NCBI GenBank assembly: GCA_966210935.1
Contig: CBIHLX010000026.1
Coordinates: forward strand, 1 to 10,833
Reading direction: 5' to 3'
Source: CBIHLX01 sp966210935
GTDB lineage: Bacteria > Patescibacteriota > Saccharimonadia > Saccharimonadales > Saccharimonadaceae
DNA: 10,833 nucleotides
The first letter of the stretch is position 1. Every line of letters starts with the position of its first letter. Positions 1 to 6,464 of this stretch are shown piece by piece. The translations under genes and the position numbers were made by a program. The notes beneath the pieces were generated by a model. It did no database searches and was not told the DNA's origin. It saw nothing but the letters and a program-made list of their open reading frames with translations.

Positions 1-1
1 A

Positions 2-77
2 TGGTCGGGGTGAAAGGACTCAAACCTTCGACCTCTCGGTCCCAAACCGAGCGCGCTATCAACTGCGCCACACCCCG
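2..77 (-). tRNA. tRNA-Pro (anticodon UGG)
   Basis: Read on the minus strand this folds into a full cloverleaf. A 7-bp acceptor stem (CGGGGTG with CACCCCG) is followed by a 4-bp D stem (GCGC/GCGC), a 5-bp anticodon stem (CTCGG/CCGAG) around loop TTTGGGA, and a T stem GAAGG/CCTTT. Discriminator A and an encoded CCA follow. Anticodon TGG with G37 identifies proline, reading CCA and probably other CCN codons. Conserved tertiary positions T8-A14, G15-C48 and G18-T55 are present. The odd feature is the 19:56 pair: the D loop reads G18-A19 instead of G18-G19 and the T loop reads T54-T55-T56 instead of TTC. The usual G19-C56 is thus replaced by a Watson-Crick-compatible A19-U56, which points to a functional, covarying tRNA rather than decay. 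Confidence 0.96.
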
Positions 78-97
78 ATAGGTGTTGTACCTGAGTG

Positions 98-126
98 ATT
101 ATATCCTATTTTTTAACCTAAATCTA
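98..126 (-). promoter_or_regulatory. Probable promoter of tRNA-Pro
   Basis: On the minus strand a perfect -10 hexamer TATAAT lies at 103..98, 20 nt before the mature tRNA 5' end at 77. This would give a leader of about 14 nt to be removed by RNase P. The hexamer 17 nt upstream (126..121, TAGATT) matches TTGACA at only three of six positions, so the -35 is weak or absent. Confidence 0.5.
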
Positions 127-159
127 GGGGTTGAAGTGGATTTTTCGCTATAAAACCGC

Positions 160-171
160 TACGATCGTACT
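160..171 (+). promoter_or_regulatory. -10 box for a leaderless start of the GT39-like gene
   Basis: The hexamer TACGAT at 160-165 is followed by exactly 6 nt and then the ATG at 172, so transcription would begin at or next to the A of the start codon. No Shine-Dalgarno sequence is visible before this ATG. The same 6-nt geometry recurs before the genes at 2830 and 6087. The -35 match (TGGATT, 137-142, 17-nt spacer) is poor. A TATAAA at 149-154 is an alternative -10 that would give a leader of about 11 nt. Confidence 0.45.
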
Positions 172-1704
172 ATGTTACGAACACTTCTTAAACGCATATA
201 CCGCCACAGAGCAAGCTTTGGTGAGCGCCACGTGATCGCAATTATTCTTGGCAGTGCACTTACGGCGATGGGGTTGAGCTTGGCAATAGGCTTACAGCAA
301 AGTGTATGGTTTGATGAGGCGTATTCAATTTTTCTTGCTAAACAGCCATGGGGGCAGCTACTGCATTTGACGTCTGTTGATACACACCCACCGCTTTACT
401 ATGCACTCTTGAAGGTATGGGGGGGTGTGTTTGGCTGGAGTGAACTGGCGCTTCGTAGCCTGAGTGTGCTCGCGCTTGGTGCGTCGGTTGCCGTGGGCGG
501 GCTGCTCATTAAGCGCCTATTCGGAGCGCGAGTGGCTGCGGTTGCCGTAATGATACTGGCGATATCACCATTCTTGCTGCGTTATGGATTTGAGATTCGT
601 ATGTATGCGATTGGTTCGCTAGTCGGTATTGCGGCAACGTACGTACTCGTACTCGCTGAGGATGCAATGACGCGTGCGGTGCAGTTGCGACGTTATGCGC
701 TGTATGTCGTGCTAGTTGCGCTCGGAATGTACCTGTTTTATTACATGGCATTCCTGTGGATTGCACACGCTAGCTGGCTGGCATGGATGGGCTGGCGTCG
801 TGAGCGCTCGCTAATAAGGGCAATATGGAAACCGTGGTTAGCGGCATATTTAGGAGCGGTTACTCTCTACCTACCTTGGATACCGACATTTTTAGGCCAA
901 CTAGGTAACGGTGCTCTTACGAGCGTGGCGCAGTCACTGACACTCGATAACTTAATTAGTATAATTTCGTTTTATACGGTGTACGAGCCCCTGTGGCGGC
1001 TTGGTCCAATTATGTCAGTGGTGGTTTTGTTTGCGCTCGTTGTGATTGGGTGGCTGGGGATGCGGGCGTACCGTTCGCTCGAAAAGCACCAACGACCGTA
1101 TTTTGTGCTATTGGCGATGTACGTACTCGTTCCGGTACTGCTTCTGACGCTAATTGGTTTTGTGCGACCCATGTATCTTGAGCGCTACGTGTCGCATGTA
1201 GCGATAGGCGCTAGCTTGGCGCTGGGTGTCGCGGTCGCAGTGGTATGGCCGCGTGCCGGACGAGTAGGGAAATGGGCTGTAGGGATTTTTGTAGTAACGC
1301 TGCTCATTGGCGTAGTGCAGCTTGCGGCGTACGGCAACTACAACTTCCAGCGCACGTTACACCCAGCTATCAAAGAGGTCGCACGGCTAGCGACGCCATG
1401 TAGCGATAACGCGAAGGTCGTCGCAGGTGACCCATACGCGGCAATTGAACTTTTATACTACGTTCAAGACTGCCCGGTTTACTTCTACGAGCCAAGTATT
1501 ATTTTGACCGGTGGTTACGCACCACTAAACGGCAGTGAATTGCAATTAAGGGACCCGGTGTCGCAGCTTGCTAATACGGAAACGGTTTATTACATCTACT
1601 ACGATCAGCCACGAAGTGATCTCTCGGTCAATCGGCAGCTTGTCGAGCGAACGACGTTTGATTCCCTGACGATTGATGTGCTTAGCGCGGCACCACGCGA
1701 TTAA
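172..1704 (+). CDS. GT39/PMT-like polytopic membrane glycosyltransferase
   Basis: A 510-residue integral membrane protein of the GT-C fold (PMT_2/ArnT-like family). Such enzymes transfer a sugar from a polyprenyl-phosphate donor to a lipid, protein or glycan on the outer face of the membrane. Seen in the sequence: a first TM at about 21-41, then VWFDEA with the family's acidic pair D48-E49 in the first extracytoplasmic loop, D70-THPPLYY (70-77), and E141-I-R-M-Y145. About ten further hydrophobic spans run to about residue 385. A soluble C-terminal part (about 386-510) has two cysteines, C410 and C434, that could form a disulfide outside the cell. Donor and acceptor cannot be read from sequence. 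The start ATG at 172 lacks a ribosome-binding site but sits 6 nt after a -10-like box, suggesting leaderless expression. The last 23 bp overlap the 3' end of the convergent acyltransferase gene, a likely partner in making surface glycans. Confidence 0.85.
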   Translation: MLRTLLKRIYRHRASFGERHVIAIILGSALTAMGLSLAIGLQQSVWFDEAYSIFLAKQPWGQLLHLTSVDTHPPLYYALLKVWGGVFGWSELALRSLSVLALGASVAVGGLLIKRLFGARVAAVAVMILAISPFLLRYGFEIRMYAIGSLVGIAATYVLVLAEDAMTRAVQLRRYALYVVLVALGMYLFYYMAFLWIAHASWLAWMGWRRERSLIRAIWKPWLAAYLGAVTLYLPWIPTFLGQLGNGALTSVAQSLTLDNLISIISFYTVYEPLWRLGPIMSVVVLFALVVIGWLGMRAYRSLEKHQRPYFVLLAMYVLVPVLLLTLIGFVRPMYLERYVSHVAIGASLALGVAVAVVWPRAGRVGKWAVGIFVVTLLIGVVQLAAYGNYNFQRTLHPAIKEVARLATPCSDNAKVVAGDPYAAIELLYYVQDCPVYFYEPSIILTGGYAPLNGSELQLRDPVSQLANTETVYYIYYDQPRSDLSVNRQLVERTTFDSLTIDVLSAAPRD

Positions 1705-2749
1705 TACCAGGGATTTTGAGAAGCGCCCAGGTGGCGAAAATGACCAGAATAGTTAGCAGGGTGTTGACCCAAATATTGAGCGTATCACCAAAGAACCACT
1801 GGCAGACGAGTAGCGGGATGACGTGCAGAATATAGGCAGTCAGAGAACGTTCACCGAAGACTCTCAGTAGCCAGCCGAACGGCTTTCGGATGTAGGGTAG
1901 TAAAAATTGAGTCAGACTCAGGAGGCCAGTAAACCATATAAATGCGGTGAGAATAATTGGCAAGGTTACCATCTCGCGACTGAATAGGCTATTGTCATAT
2001 TCACCAGGTGCATAAGCGAAGACGAGGCTCATGGCGTACGCTGCTGTTGATAGAGTAAGGATGATTGAGCTATAGCGGATACTTCGGCGAGTAGCGAGTG
2101 GTAGATTGTAGTATCGGTCAAAAATTTTATCGAGGTAATAGCCGGCCGCAGCTGGAACAAAGAAGAGGATTTGCCACTGCATCCACTCGAGGCCAACGTA
2201 CGTACCGAGAAGCCAGGTGAGGAAGCTGGCCACAATAACAAGCCACCACTTCCCTTGGCGTAGTAGCCAGATGACCAAAGGGGAGATGATGAGGAAAATG
2301 GCGTATAGATAGAGGAAGTGGGTGAGGCTATGGACGTATGTTAGGTTAAAGACGTCATGGATGAGTTGGCTCCAAGCGAAAGGTTCGATCGGTACATGGG
2401 CGATGGAGCCTTTGAAATGGAAGAGCCAGGTGGCAGCGACGAGCCCAAAAGTGGTAATAAGCATCCATAGATAGAGCATGAGGCCGCGGCGGATAAGTTT
2501 GCCGCTAACGGTCTTGAGTGGGTCGTGGCGGTTTTTGTAGCCACGAACATAGCCCACGAGTAGGCCAGATATGATGACAAAACCTTCGGCTGCTGAGGCC
2601 CATAACTCGCCTCGTCCACTAATAAGCTGAAGAACGTTTGGCCAGCGCCACAGGTGATCAATAATAATAACGACAATAAAAAAGCCACGTAAATAGTCGA
2701 GGGCAAAAATACGAGAAAGCCGGGAAGCGGCTGGTGTCGAGGCCTGCAT
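1682..2749 (-). CDS. OpgC-like membrane acyltransferase
   Basis: A 355-residue, roughly ten-TM protein resembling the OpgC family (related to acyltransferase-3 and HGSNAT-type enzymes), which move acyl groups such as succinyl or acetyl onto extracytoplasmic glycans. Family-like signatures: RIFALDYLRG at the N-terminus (D18, R21), IIIDHLW (D31-H32) at the end of the first TM, SAAEGFVIISG (E55, S61-G62), and the basic pair R87-R88 before the next TM. The length is close to OpgC's (about 385). True periplasmic glucans are unlikely in a one-membrane bacterium, so the acceptor is probably another surface polysaccharide; this is inference. The ATG at 2749 lacks a Shine-Dalgarno site and follows a TATAAT by 10 nt, giving a leader of only about 3-4 nt. 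The gene is convergent with and overlaps the glycosyltransferase gene, and is divergent from the peroxiredoxin gene. Confidence 0.75.
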   Translation of the reverse strand: MQASTPAASRLSRIFALDYLRGFFIVVIIIDHLWRWPNVLQLISGRGELWASAAEGFVIISGLLVGYVRGYKNRHDPLKTVSGKLIRRGLMLYLWMLITTFGLVAATWLFHFKGSIAHVPIEPFAWSQLIHDVFNLTYVHSLTHFLYLYAIFLIISPLVIWLLRQGKWWLVIVASFLTWLLGTYVGLEWMQWQILFFVPAAAGYYLDKIFDRYYNLPLATRRSIRYSSIILTLSTAAYAMSLVFAYAPGEYDNSLFSREMVTLPIILTAFIWFTGLLSLTQFLLPYIRKPFGWLLRVFGERSLTAYILHVIPLLVCQWFFGDTLNIWVNTLLTILVIFATWALLKIPGINRVVPR

Positions 2750-2759
2750 AACTTGGTTT

Positions 2760-2765
2760 ATTATA
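2760..2765 (-). promoter_or_regulatory. -10 box (TATAAT) of the OpgC-like gene
   Basis: A perfect TATAAT on the minus strand at 2765..2760, ending 10 nt before the ATG at 2749. Predicted start of transcription is about 3-4 nt upstream of the ATG, so the mRNA would be nearly leaderless. No convincing -35 is seen at 16-18 nt spacing. An imperfect palindrome (TCCTGGAT-CA-ATCCGGA, 2774-2790) lies just upstream, in the space shared with the divergent peroxiredoxin promoter. Confidence 0.5.
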
Positions 2766-2793
2766 CCAAATCATCCTGGATCAATCCGGACGA

Positions 2794-2829
2794 TTGCATA
2801 GCCAGGGAACTCGCCGGTATACTAAAAGT
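2794..2829 (+). promoter_or_regulatory. Leaderless promoter of bcp
   Basis: TTGCAT at 2794-2799 as -35, an 18-nt spacer, then TATACT at 2818-2823 as -10. Exactly 6 nt (AAAAGT) separate the -10 from the ATG at 2830. This places transcription initiation at the start codon and decides against the longer reading frame that opens at 2794, whose first codons would lie inside the promoter. Confidence 0.65.
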
Positions 2830-3294
2830 ATGATGACACCTACTCCCTATCCTGCTCCTGATTTCACTTCCCTTTCTCTTGACGGTACGACTCGTTCCCT
2901 TGCTGACTTCCGGGGTAAGTGGGTGGTGCTATATTTCTACCCAAAGGATGACACGCCCGGCTGTACTATTGAGGCTTGTAGCTTGCGTGACGTGCGTGAT
3001 GATATCGCCGCCCTTGGTGCGGAAGTGGTGGGCGTGAGCGCAGATGACGCGAGTAGTCATGAGAAGTTTAAGGCAAAGCATAGCCTTAACTTCACACTGC
3101 TGAGCGACCCTGACTTGACGATGATCAAAGCGTACGACGCTTGGGGTAAAAAGCAATTCGGTCGCGAGGGGATTTTGCGCAGGACATTCTTGATTAGTCC
3201 AGAGGGTCAGGTGATGAAAGTGTATGGCCGCGTGACGCCGCTAGGCCATGGTGAGCAGGTGGTGGCGGAGCTAAAGAAATTACAGGCTGCGTAG
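2830..3294 (+). CDS. bcp: Bcp/PrxQ-type thioredoxin-dependent peroxiredoxin
   Basis: A 154-residue cytosolic peroxidase that reduces hydrogen peroxide and organic hydroperoxides and is recycled by thioredoxin. It has the AhpC/TSA thioredoxin-like fold: PDFTSLSLDG, FRGKWVVLYFYPKDDTPGCT with peroxidatic C45, and C50 five residues later as resolving cysteine (the intramolecular C-X4-C arrangement of atypical 2-Cys Bcp/PrxQ enzymes). T42 and P43 precede C45, and R117 or R118 in GILRRTFLI supplies the catalytic arginine. The length matches E. coli Bcp (156). The frame is open from an ATG at 2794, but the 12 extra residues are non-homologous and overlap the promoter, so the ATG at 2830 is chosen. 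The gene stands alone and is divergent from the acyltransferase gene. It probably protects a host-associated or microaerobic cell from peroxide. Confidence 0.95.
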   Translation: MMTPTPYPAPDFTSLSLDGTTRSLADFRGKWVVLYFYPKDDTPGCTIEACSLRDVRDDIAALGAEVVGVSADDASSHEKFKAKHSLNFTLLSDPDLTMIKAYDAWGKKQFGREGILRRTFLISPEGQVMKVYGRVTPLGHGEQVVAELKKLQAA

Positions 3295-3306
3295 CGCGCT
3301 TGGGTG

Positions 3307-3370
3307 GCGACATTCCTTCCCTAACGCGGTATACTAGACAACAGTAGTAATTCAAAAACTTAACCAAGGA
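3307..3370 (+). promoter_or_regulatory. Promoter and ribosome-binding site of the asnB fusion gene
   Basis: GCGACA (3307-3312) is a four-of-six -35 match, followed by a 17-nt spacer and a -10 TATACT at 3330-3335. Predicted transcription starts near 3342, giving a leader of about 37 nt. It carries AAGGA at 3366-3370, 8 nt before the ATG at 3379. Unlike the neighbouring bcp and 6087 genes, this gene has a conventional leader. Confidence 0.6.
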
Positions 3371-3378
3371 ACTTTTTT

Positions 3379-6018
3379 ATGTGCGGAATCGCAGGCTACT
3401 ATGGCCCTCACGACAAGCAACTGCTCGAAACAATGAACTCATGCCAGGCCCACCGTGGCCCTGATGGTGAAGGCTATTATACCGACGGTCAGATCGGTCT
3501 GGCTCAGCGTCGACTAGCGATCATTGACCGTGCTGGCGGTAAGCAGCCAATGTCAACCGAAGACGGCACACTGACGGTTGTCTATAACGGTGAAATTTAC
3601 AATTACCTTGCGCTTCGCGAGGAGCTTGAAGCGGCGGGCCGTGTCTTTGTGACCCACTCGGATACGGAAGTCATTCTCCACGCTTACGCAGTATGGGGCG
3701 ATGACGCCTTCGATAAGTTTAACGGTATGTTTACGATCGCGTTGCACGACAAGGTTAAAAACCGCTTTGTTCTTGTGCGTGATCACTTCGGCATTAAGCC
3801 GCTCTACTTTGCTAACCTTGGTACTGACACAAACCCTAATCTTCTATTTGCCTCAGAAATCAAACCGCTGCTTGCGACTGGTCTGATTGAGAAAAAGCCA
3901 AACGATGCAGTCGTCTATCGCTACCTGCGTTTCCGCATTCACGAGGATAGCGACCAGACGTTCTTTGCTGGTATTAATCGCCTTGATTCTGGCGAGATGA
4001 TGATTATCGACGACAAGGGTATCACTAAAAAGCCGTTTACACGCCTTCGTGAAGAGCTCGCGGAGCTTGCAAAAACTAATACGCCATATACGCGCGAACA
4101 AACCGAGAAGTACCGTGCGGCGCTTACCGAAGCAGTGCGTCTGCGCCTCCAAAGTGAAGTGCCAGTTGGTACGTCGCTATCGGGTGGTCTTGACTCATCG
4201 GCTGTCGTGGCGATTATCGCCAAGCTGCTTGAGAACAAAGATCAGGATCATACGGTTGACTCTGTCGGCGCTCAGCAAAATACCTTTTCAGCTATTTTCC
4301 CGAACTCGCTCAATGACGAAGAAAAGTATGTTGACGCGTTACTTGATAAATATGGCGACACCCTGTCTTCTCACAAGATTCAGCCGAATGCCGATGAGTT
4401 CTTGAAAGACCTAAAAGATTTTGTACGCACCCAGGAGGAGCCACTCATTAGTACTGGACCATATGCGCAGTACAAGGTAATGCAGACCGCAAGCGAACAT
4501 GTTACGGTCTTGCTCGACGGCCAAGGTGCCGATGAAATGATGGCCGGCTACATTCCGTACTATTTTGTTTATCTTCGCCAACTGCGCCAGAACGGTCAGT
4601 GGGGCAAGTTTGCTGCCGAGCTACTGTCGTCACTCGATATTCTCTTCCGTCTCGGCCGTTTCCGCTTGATGGATAAGCTATCCTTCCGTAAGCATGTCAG
4701 TGTGACCGAGCTGCTCGATGGTAAATTTGTATCAGCACATAGCAGTGAGCGATTCGCGACCGAAGGTAATAATCTTAAGCTTCGCCTGATCGAAGACCTC
4801 TTTAAGAATAGTTTGCCATCACTGCTGCGCTACGAAGACCGCAATACAATGCGCTTTAGTCTTGAGGGTCGCGTACCATTCCTCGATAAGGAAGTGGTGA
4901 AGTCGCTCTTTGCACTTAGTGATGAGGCGATTATCCACGGCGGCTGGAATAAGCGTATTCTGCGTGACGCTACTCGTGACATTTTGCCAGATATGATTAA
5001 CCGCCGTCGCAATAAGATCGGCTTTACGACGCCGGAGGCCGAGTGGTTCATGCGTCTCAAGAACCGTTTCTACGGTATCTTCCTCTCAGAAGAATTTGCG
5101 GGCCGTCCGTACTTCAACCAAAACGAAGTACTGACTGCGTTTGAAGGCTTTATTCAGGGCAAGAATAATACATCGAGCATGCTATTCTGGCGCCTCCTTA
5201 ACGTTGAGCTGTGGCTGCGTGATTTCTTTGACGAAAAAGAAGAGGAAGTAAAACCGGAGAAGAAGCCGTACGAAGCAAACTTCAATAAGCAGCTTGATCT
5301 CACTGTCGGCGATACGACGTACCGCCGCTATCCGATCCGAACAGATCTCGTCAGCGCTGAGACAAGGCTTGATGAGTTTGTGACGGGTTACGTAAAAGAT
5401 TTTATCGCCAACCTACCGGCCGATCACGCAAGTGAACTAAACGGCAAGTGGCATCTGTTTATTAGCGAGAAGATCGTCGCAATTACCCAGGGTCGTTCGT
5501 ACTTTGTATGGGATATTAAGGTTAGTCCATGGGCGCGTGTGCTTAGTCGTTTTGTAAGCCGTACGCCATACGGCATTGGCCTTGGTAGTCCAAGGACAAT
5601 GGAACTTGCGATTCGCGAAGTCGGCTTGCCGCGTATCCTCTTTTCGGCTATTGGTGGTGCTATCGGTAAAGTCTTTGGTAAGCGCGGTGTCTTTTACAAT
5701 CTGGTCGGCAGCGATATTCGTGCGATTGATGGCCCGACAGAATATTCCGTATATCCTGCCAACGTCTCGGCAAAGCTGGCGCCGAAAGACCCGGATGCGG
5801 TGGCAGCTCGTCTTACCGCGGCAATTAAGGCAGTCGTACCGGCTGAGTATGCCGAACGTTATGCCGGTACCGTTGTAATGGACGCCAATGACATCGGTCG
5901 CAACGCTCTTGGTAAAGATGCTGCAGGCGAGAATGCCGATTATGAGGCTATCTTTGGCGATAACCCACTCGGTCAGACTGACGAGCAAACGCCGCTTGCA
6001 ATTGTATTTGAAAAATAG
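3379..6018 (+). CDS. asnB: Asparagine synthetase B fused to a CofE-like gamma-glutamyl ligase domain
   Basis: An 879-residue cytosolic protein, about 250 residues longer than usual AsnB (550-640). Residues 1 to about 215 are a class II glutamine amidotransferase: C2 nucleophile (MCGIAGYYG), R45 in RRLAIID, N70-G71-E72, D95. Residues about 235-617 are the synthetase: PP-loop SGGLDSS (268-274), DGQGADE (380-386), SLEGRVPFLD, KRILR and RNKIGFTTP. All key residues are present, so ammonia from glutamine should amidate an AMP-activated carboxylate. After a charged linker (618-634), residues about 637-879 resemble F420-0:L-glutamate ligase (PF01996/CofE): ISEKIVAITQGR (695-706), LVGSDIRAIDGPT (775-787), DANDIGRNALG (835-845), DNPLGQTDEQTP (861-872). 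The family call for this domain comes from motif recall. Free asparagine synthesis is possible, but AsnB homologues (LtsA, B. subtilis AsnB) also amidate peptidoglycan meso-DAP, and the extra ligase domain fits such a non-canonical acceptor. The frame is uninterrupted. Confidence 0.93.
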   Translation: MCGIAGYYGPHDKQLLETMNSCQAHRGPDGEGYYTDGQIGLAQRRLAIIDRAGGKQPMSTEDGTLTVVYNGEIYNYLALREELEAAGRVFVTHSDTEVILHAYAVWGDDAFDKFNGMFTIALHDKVKNRFVLVRDHFGIKPLYFANLGTDTNPNLLFASEIKPLLATGLIEKKPNDAVVYRYLRFRIHEDSDQTFFAGINRLDSGEMMIIDDKGITKKPFTRLREELAELAKTNTPYTREQTEKYRAALTEAVRLRLQSEVPVGTSLSGGLDSSAVVAIIAKLLENKDQDHTVDSVGAQQNTFSAIFPNSLNDEEKYVDALLDKYGDTLSSHKIQPNADEFLKDLKDFVRTQEEPLISTGPYAQYKVMQTASEHVTVLLDGQGADEMMAGYIPYYFVYLRQLRQNGQWGKFAAELLSSLDILFRLGRFRLMDKLSFRKHVSVTELLDGKFVSAHSSERFATEGNNLKLRLIEDLFKNSLPSLLRYEDRNTMRFSLEGRVPFLDKEVVKSLFALSDEAIIHGGWNKRILRDATRDILPDMINRRRNKIGFTTPEAEWFMRLKNRFYGIFLSEEFAGRPYFNQNEVLTAFEGFIQGKNNTSSMLFWRLLNVELWLRDFFDEKEEEVKPEKKPYEANFNKQLDLTVGDTTYRRYPIRTDLVSAETRLDEFVTGYVKDFIANLPADHASELNGKWHLFISEKIVAITQGRSYFVWDIKVSPWARVLSRFVSRTPYGIGLGSPRTMELAIREVGLPRILFSAIGGAIGKVFGKRGVFYNLVGSDIRAIDGPTEYSVYPANVSAKLAPKDPDAVAARLTAAIKAVVPAEYAERYAGTVVMDANDIGRNALGKDAAGENADYEAIFGDNPLGQTDEQTPLAIVFEK

Positions 6019-6051
6019 TTCTCACCGAGTCTAAGCCTGCTGGGAATCAAG

Positions 6052-6086
6052 TTCGCATTACCGTCACTTCGTAGTACAATAAGGTT
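6052..6086 (+). promoter_or_regulatory. Leaderless promoter of the membrane protein-Clp operon
   Basis: TTCGCA at 6052-6057 (four of six -35 matches), a 17-nt spacer and TACAAT at 6075-6080 form a good sigma-70-type promoter. Exactly 6 nt (AAGGTT) separate the -10 from the ATG at 6087. AAGG at 6081-6084 is only 2 nt from the ATG and too close to act as a Shine-Dalgarno site. Leaderless transcription is predicted. Confidence 0.6.
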
Positions 6087-6464
6087 ATGTTTATTGTGGG
6101 GCTACTTGGATGGTGGTATGGTCCGGGGTGGCGCAGTTGTATGGAGCGTGTCTTTGAGCGTTTAGCGGCAACGGCGGACTTCTTTTCTATCGGTTTGTTA
6201 GTGCGGACGTTATTTTCTCCATTTCGCCAGATTTCTGCTGGTAGAGTGCGCGGTTCTCTTGGTGTGCAGCTTCACGCGCTACTCGACAAGTTGATCTCGC
6301 GCATGATTGGCGGCATGGTGCGAAGCGCCATGATTATTGTTGGTGTGCTAGCACTCTTCTTTCATGGTTTGATTGGCGGCGTTGCTGTGATCGGCTGGAT
6401 TCTTGTACCGGTAATTCCCCTTCTTGGTGCTGTACTTGCAGTTGGCGGGTGGTTGCCATGGTAG
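6087..6464 (+). CDS. Small polytopic membrane protein, first gene of the Clp-like operon
   Basis: A 125-residue protein I cannot assign to a named family. It begins with a hydrophobic WWYGPGW-containing segment (about 2-16), then an amphipathic, basic stretch including LVRTLFSPFRQIS (38-50). Two clear TM helices follow at about 79-100 and 102-122, with the end GGWLPW at the membrane face. No signal peptidase site or catalytic motif is visible. The last 7 nt overlap the ATG of the ClpC-like gene (stop TAG at 6462-6464, ATG at 6458), which implies translational coupling and suggests the two products work together, for example as membrane platform or adaptor for the ATPase. The start is set by the -10 box ending 6 nt upstream of the ATG. 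Probably a conserved hypothetical protein in its lineage; the functional link is inferred from context alone. Confidence 0.82.
   Translation: MFIVGLLGWWYGPGWRSCMERVFERLAATADFFSIGLLVRTLFSPFRQISAGRVRGSLGVQLHALLDKLISRMIGGMVRSAMIIVGVLALFFHGLIGGVAVIGWILVPVIPLLGAVLAVGGWLPW

Noticed and set aside
2794..2829. Longer bcp reading frame with 12 extra N-terminal residues
   Set aside because: The added residues are unlike the family, and the extension coincides with a -35/-10 promoter whose -10 ends 6 nt before the ATG at 2830.
5437..5988. 183-residue minus-strand frame
   Set aside because: Antisense shadow of the CofE-like domain; its translation has no hydrophobic or catalytic pattern, while the plus strand shows conserved motifs throughout.
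6449..6457. GTG start for the Clp-like gene
   Set aside because: It adds only three residues; ATG 6458 has GGTGG 5 nt upstream and the typical short overlap with the previous stop. The GTG cannot be fully excluded.
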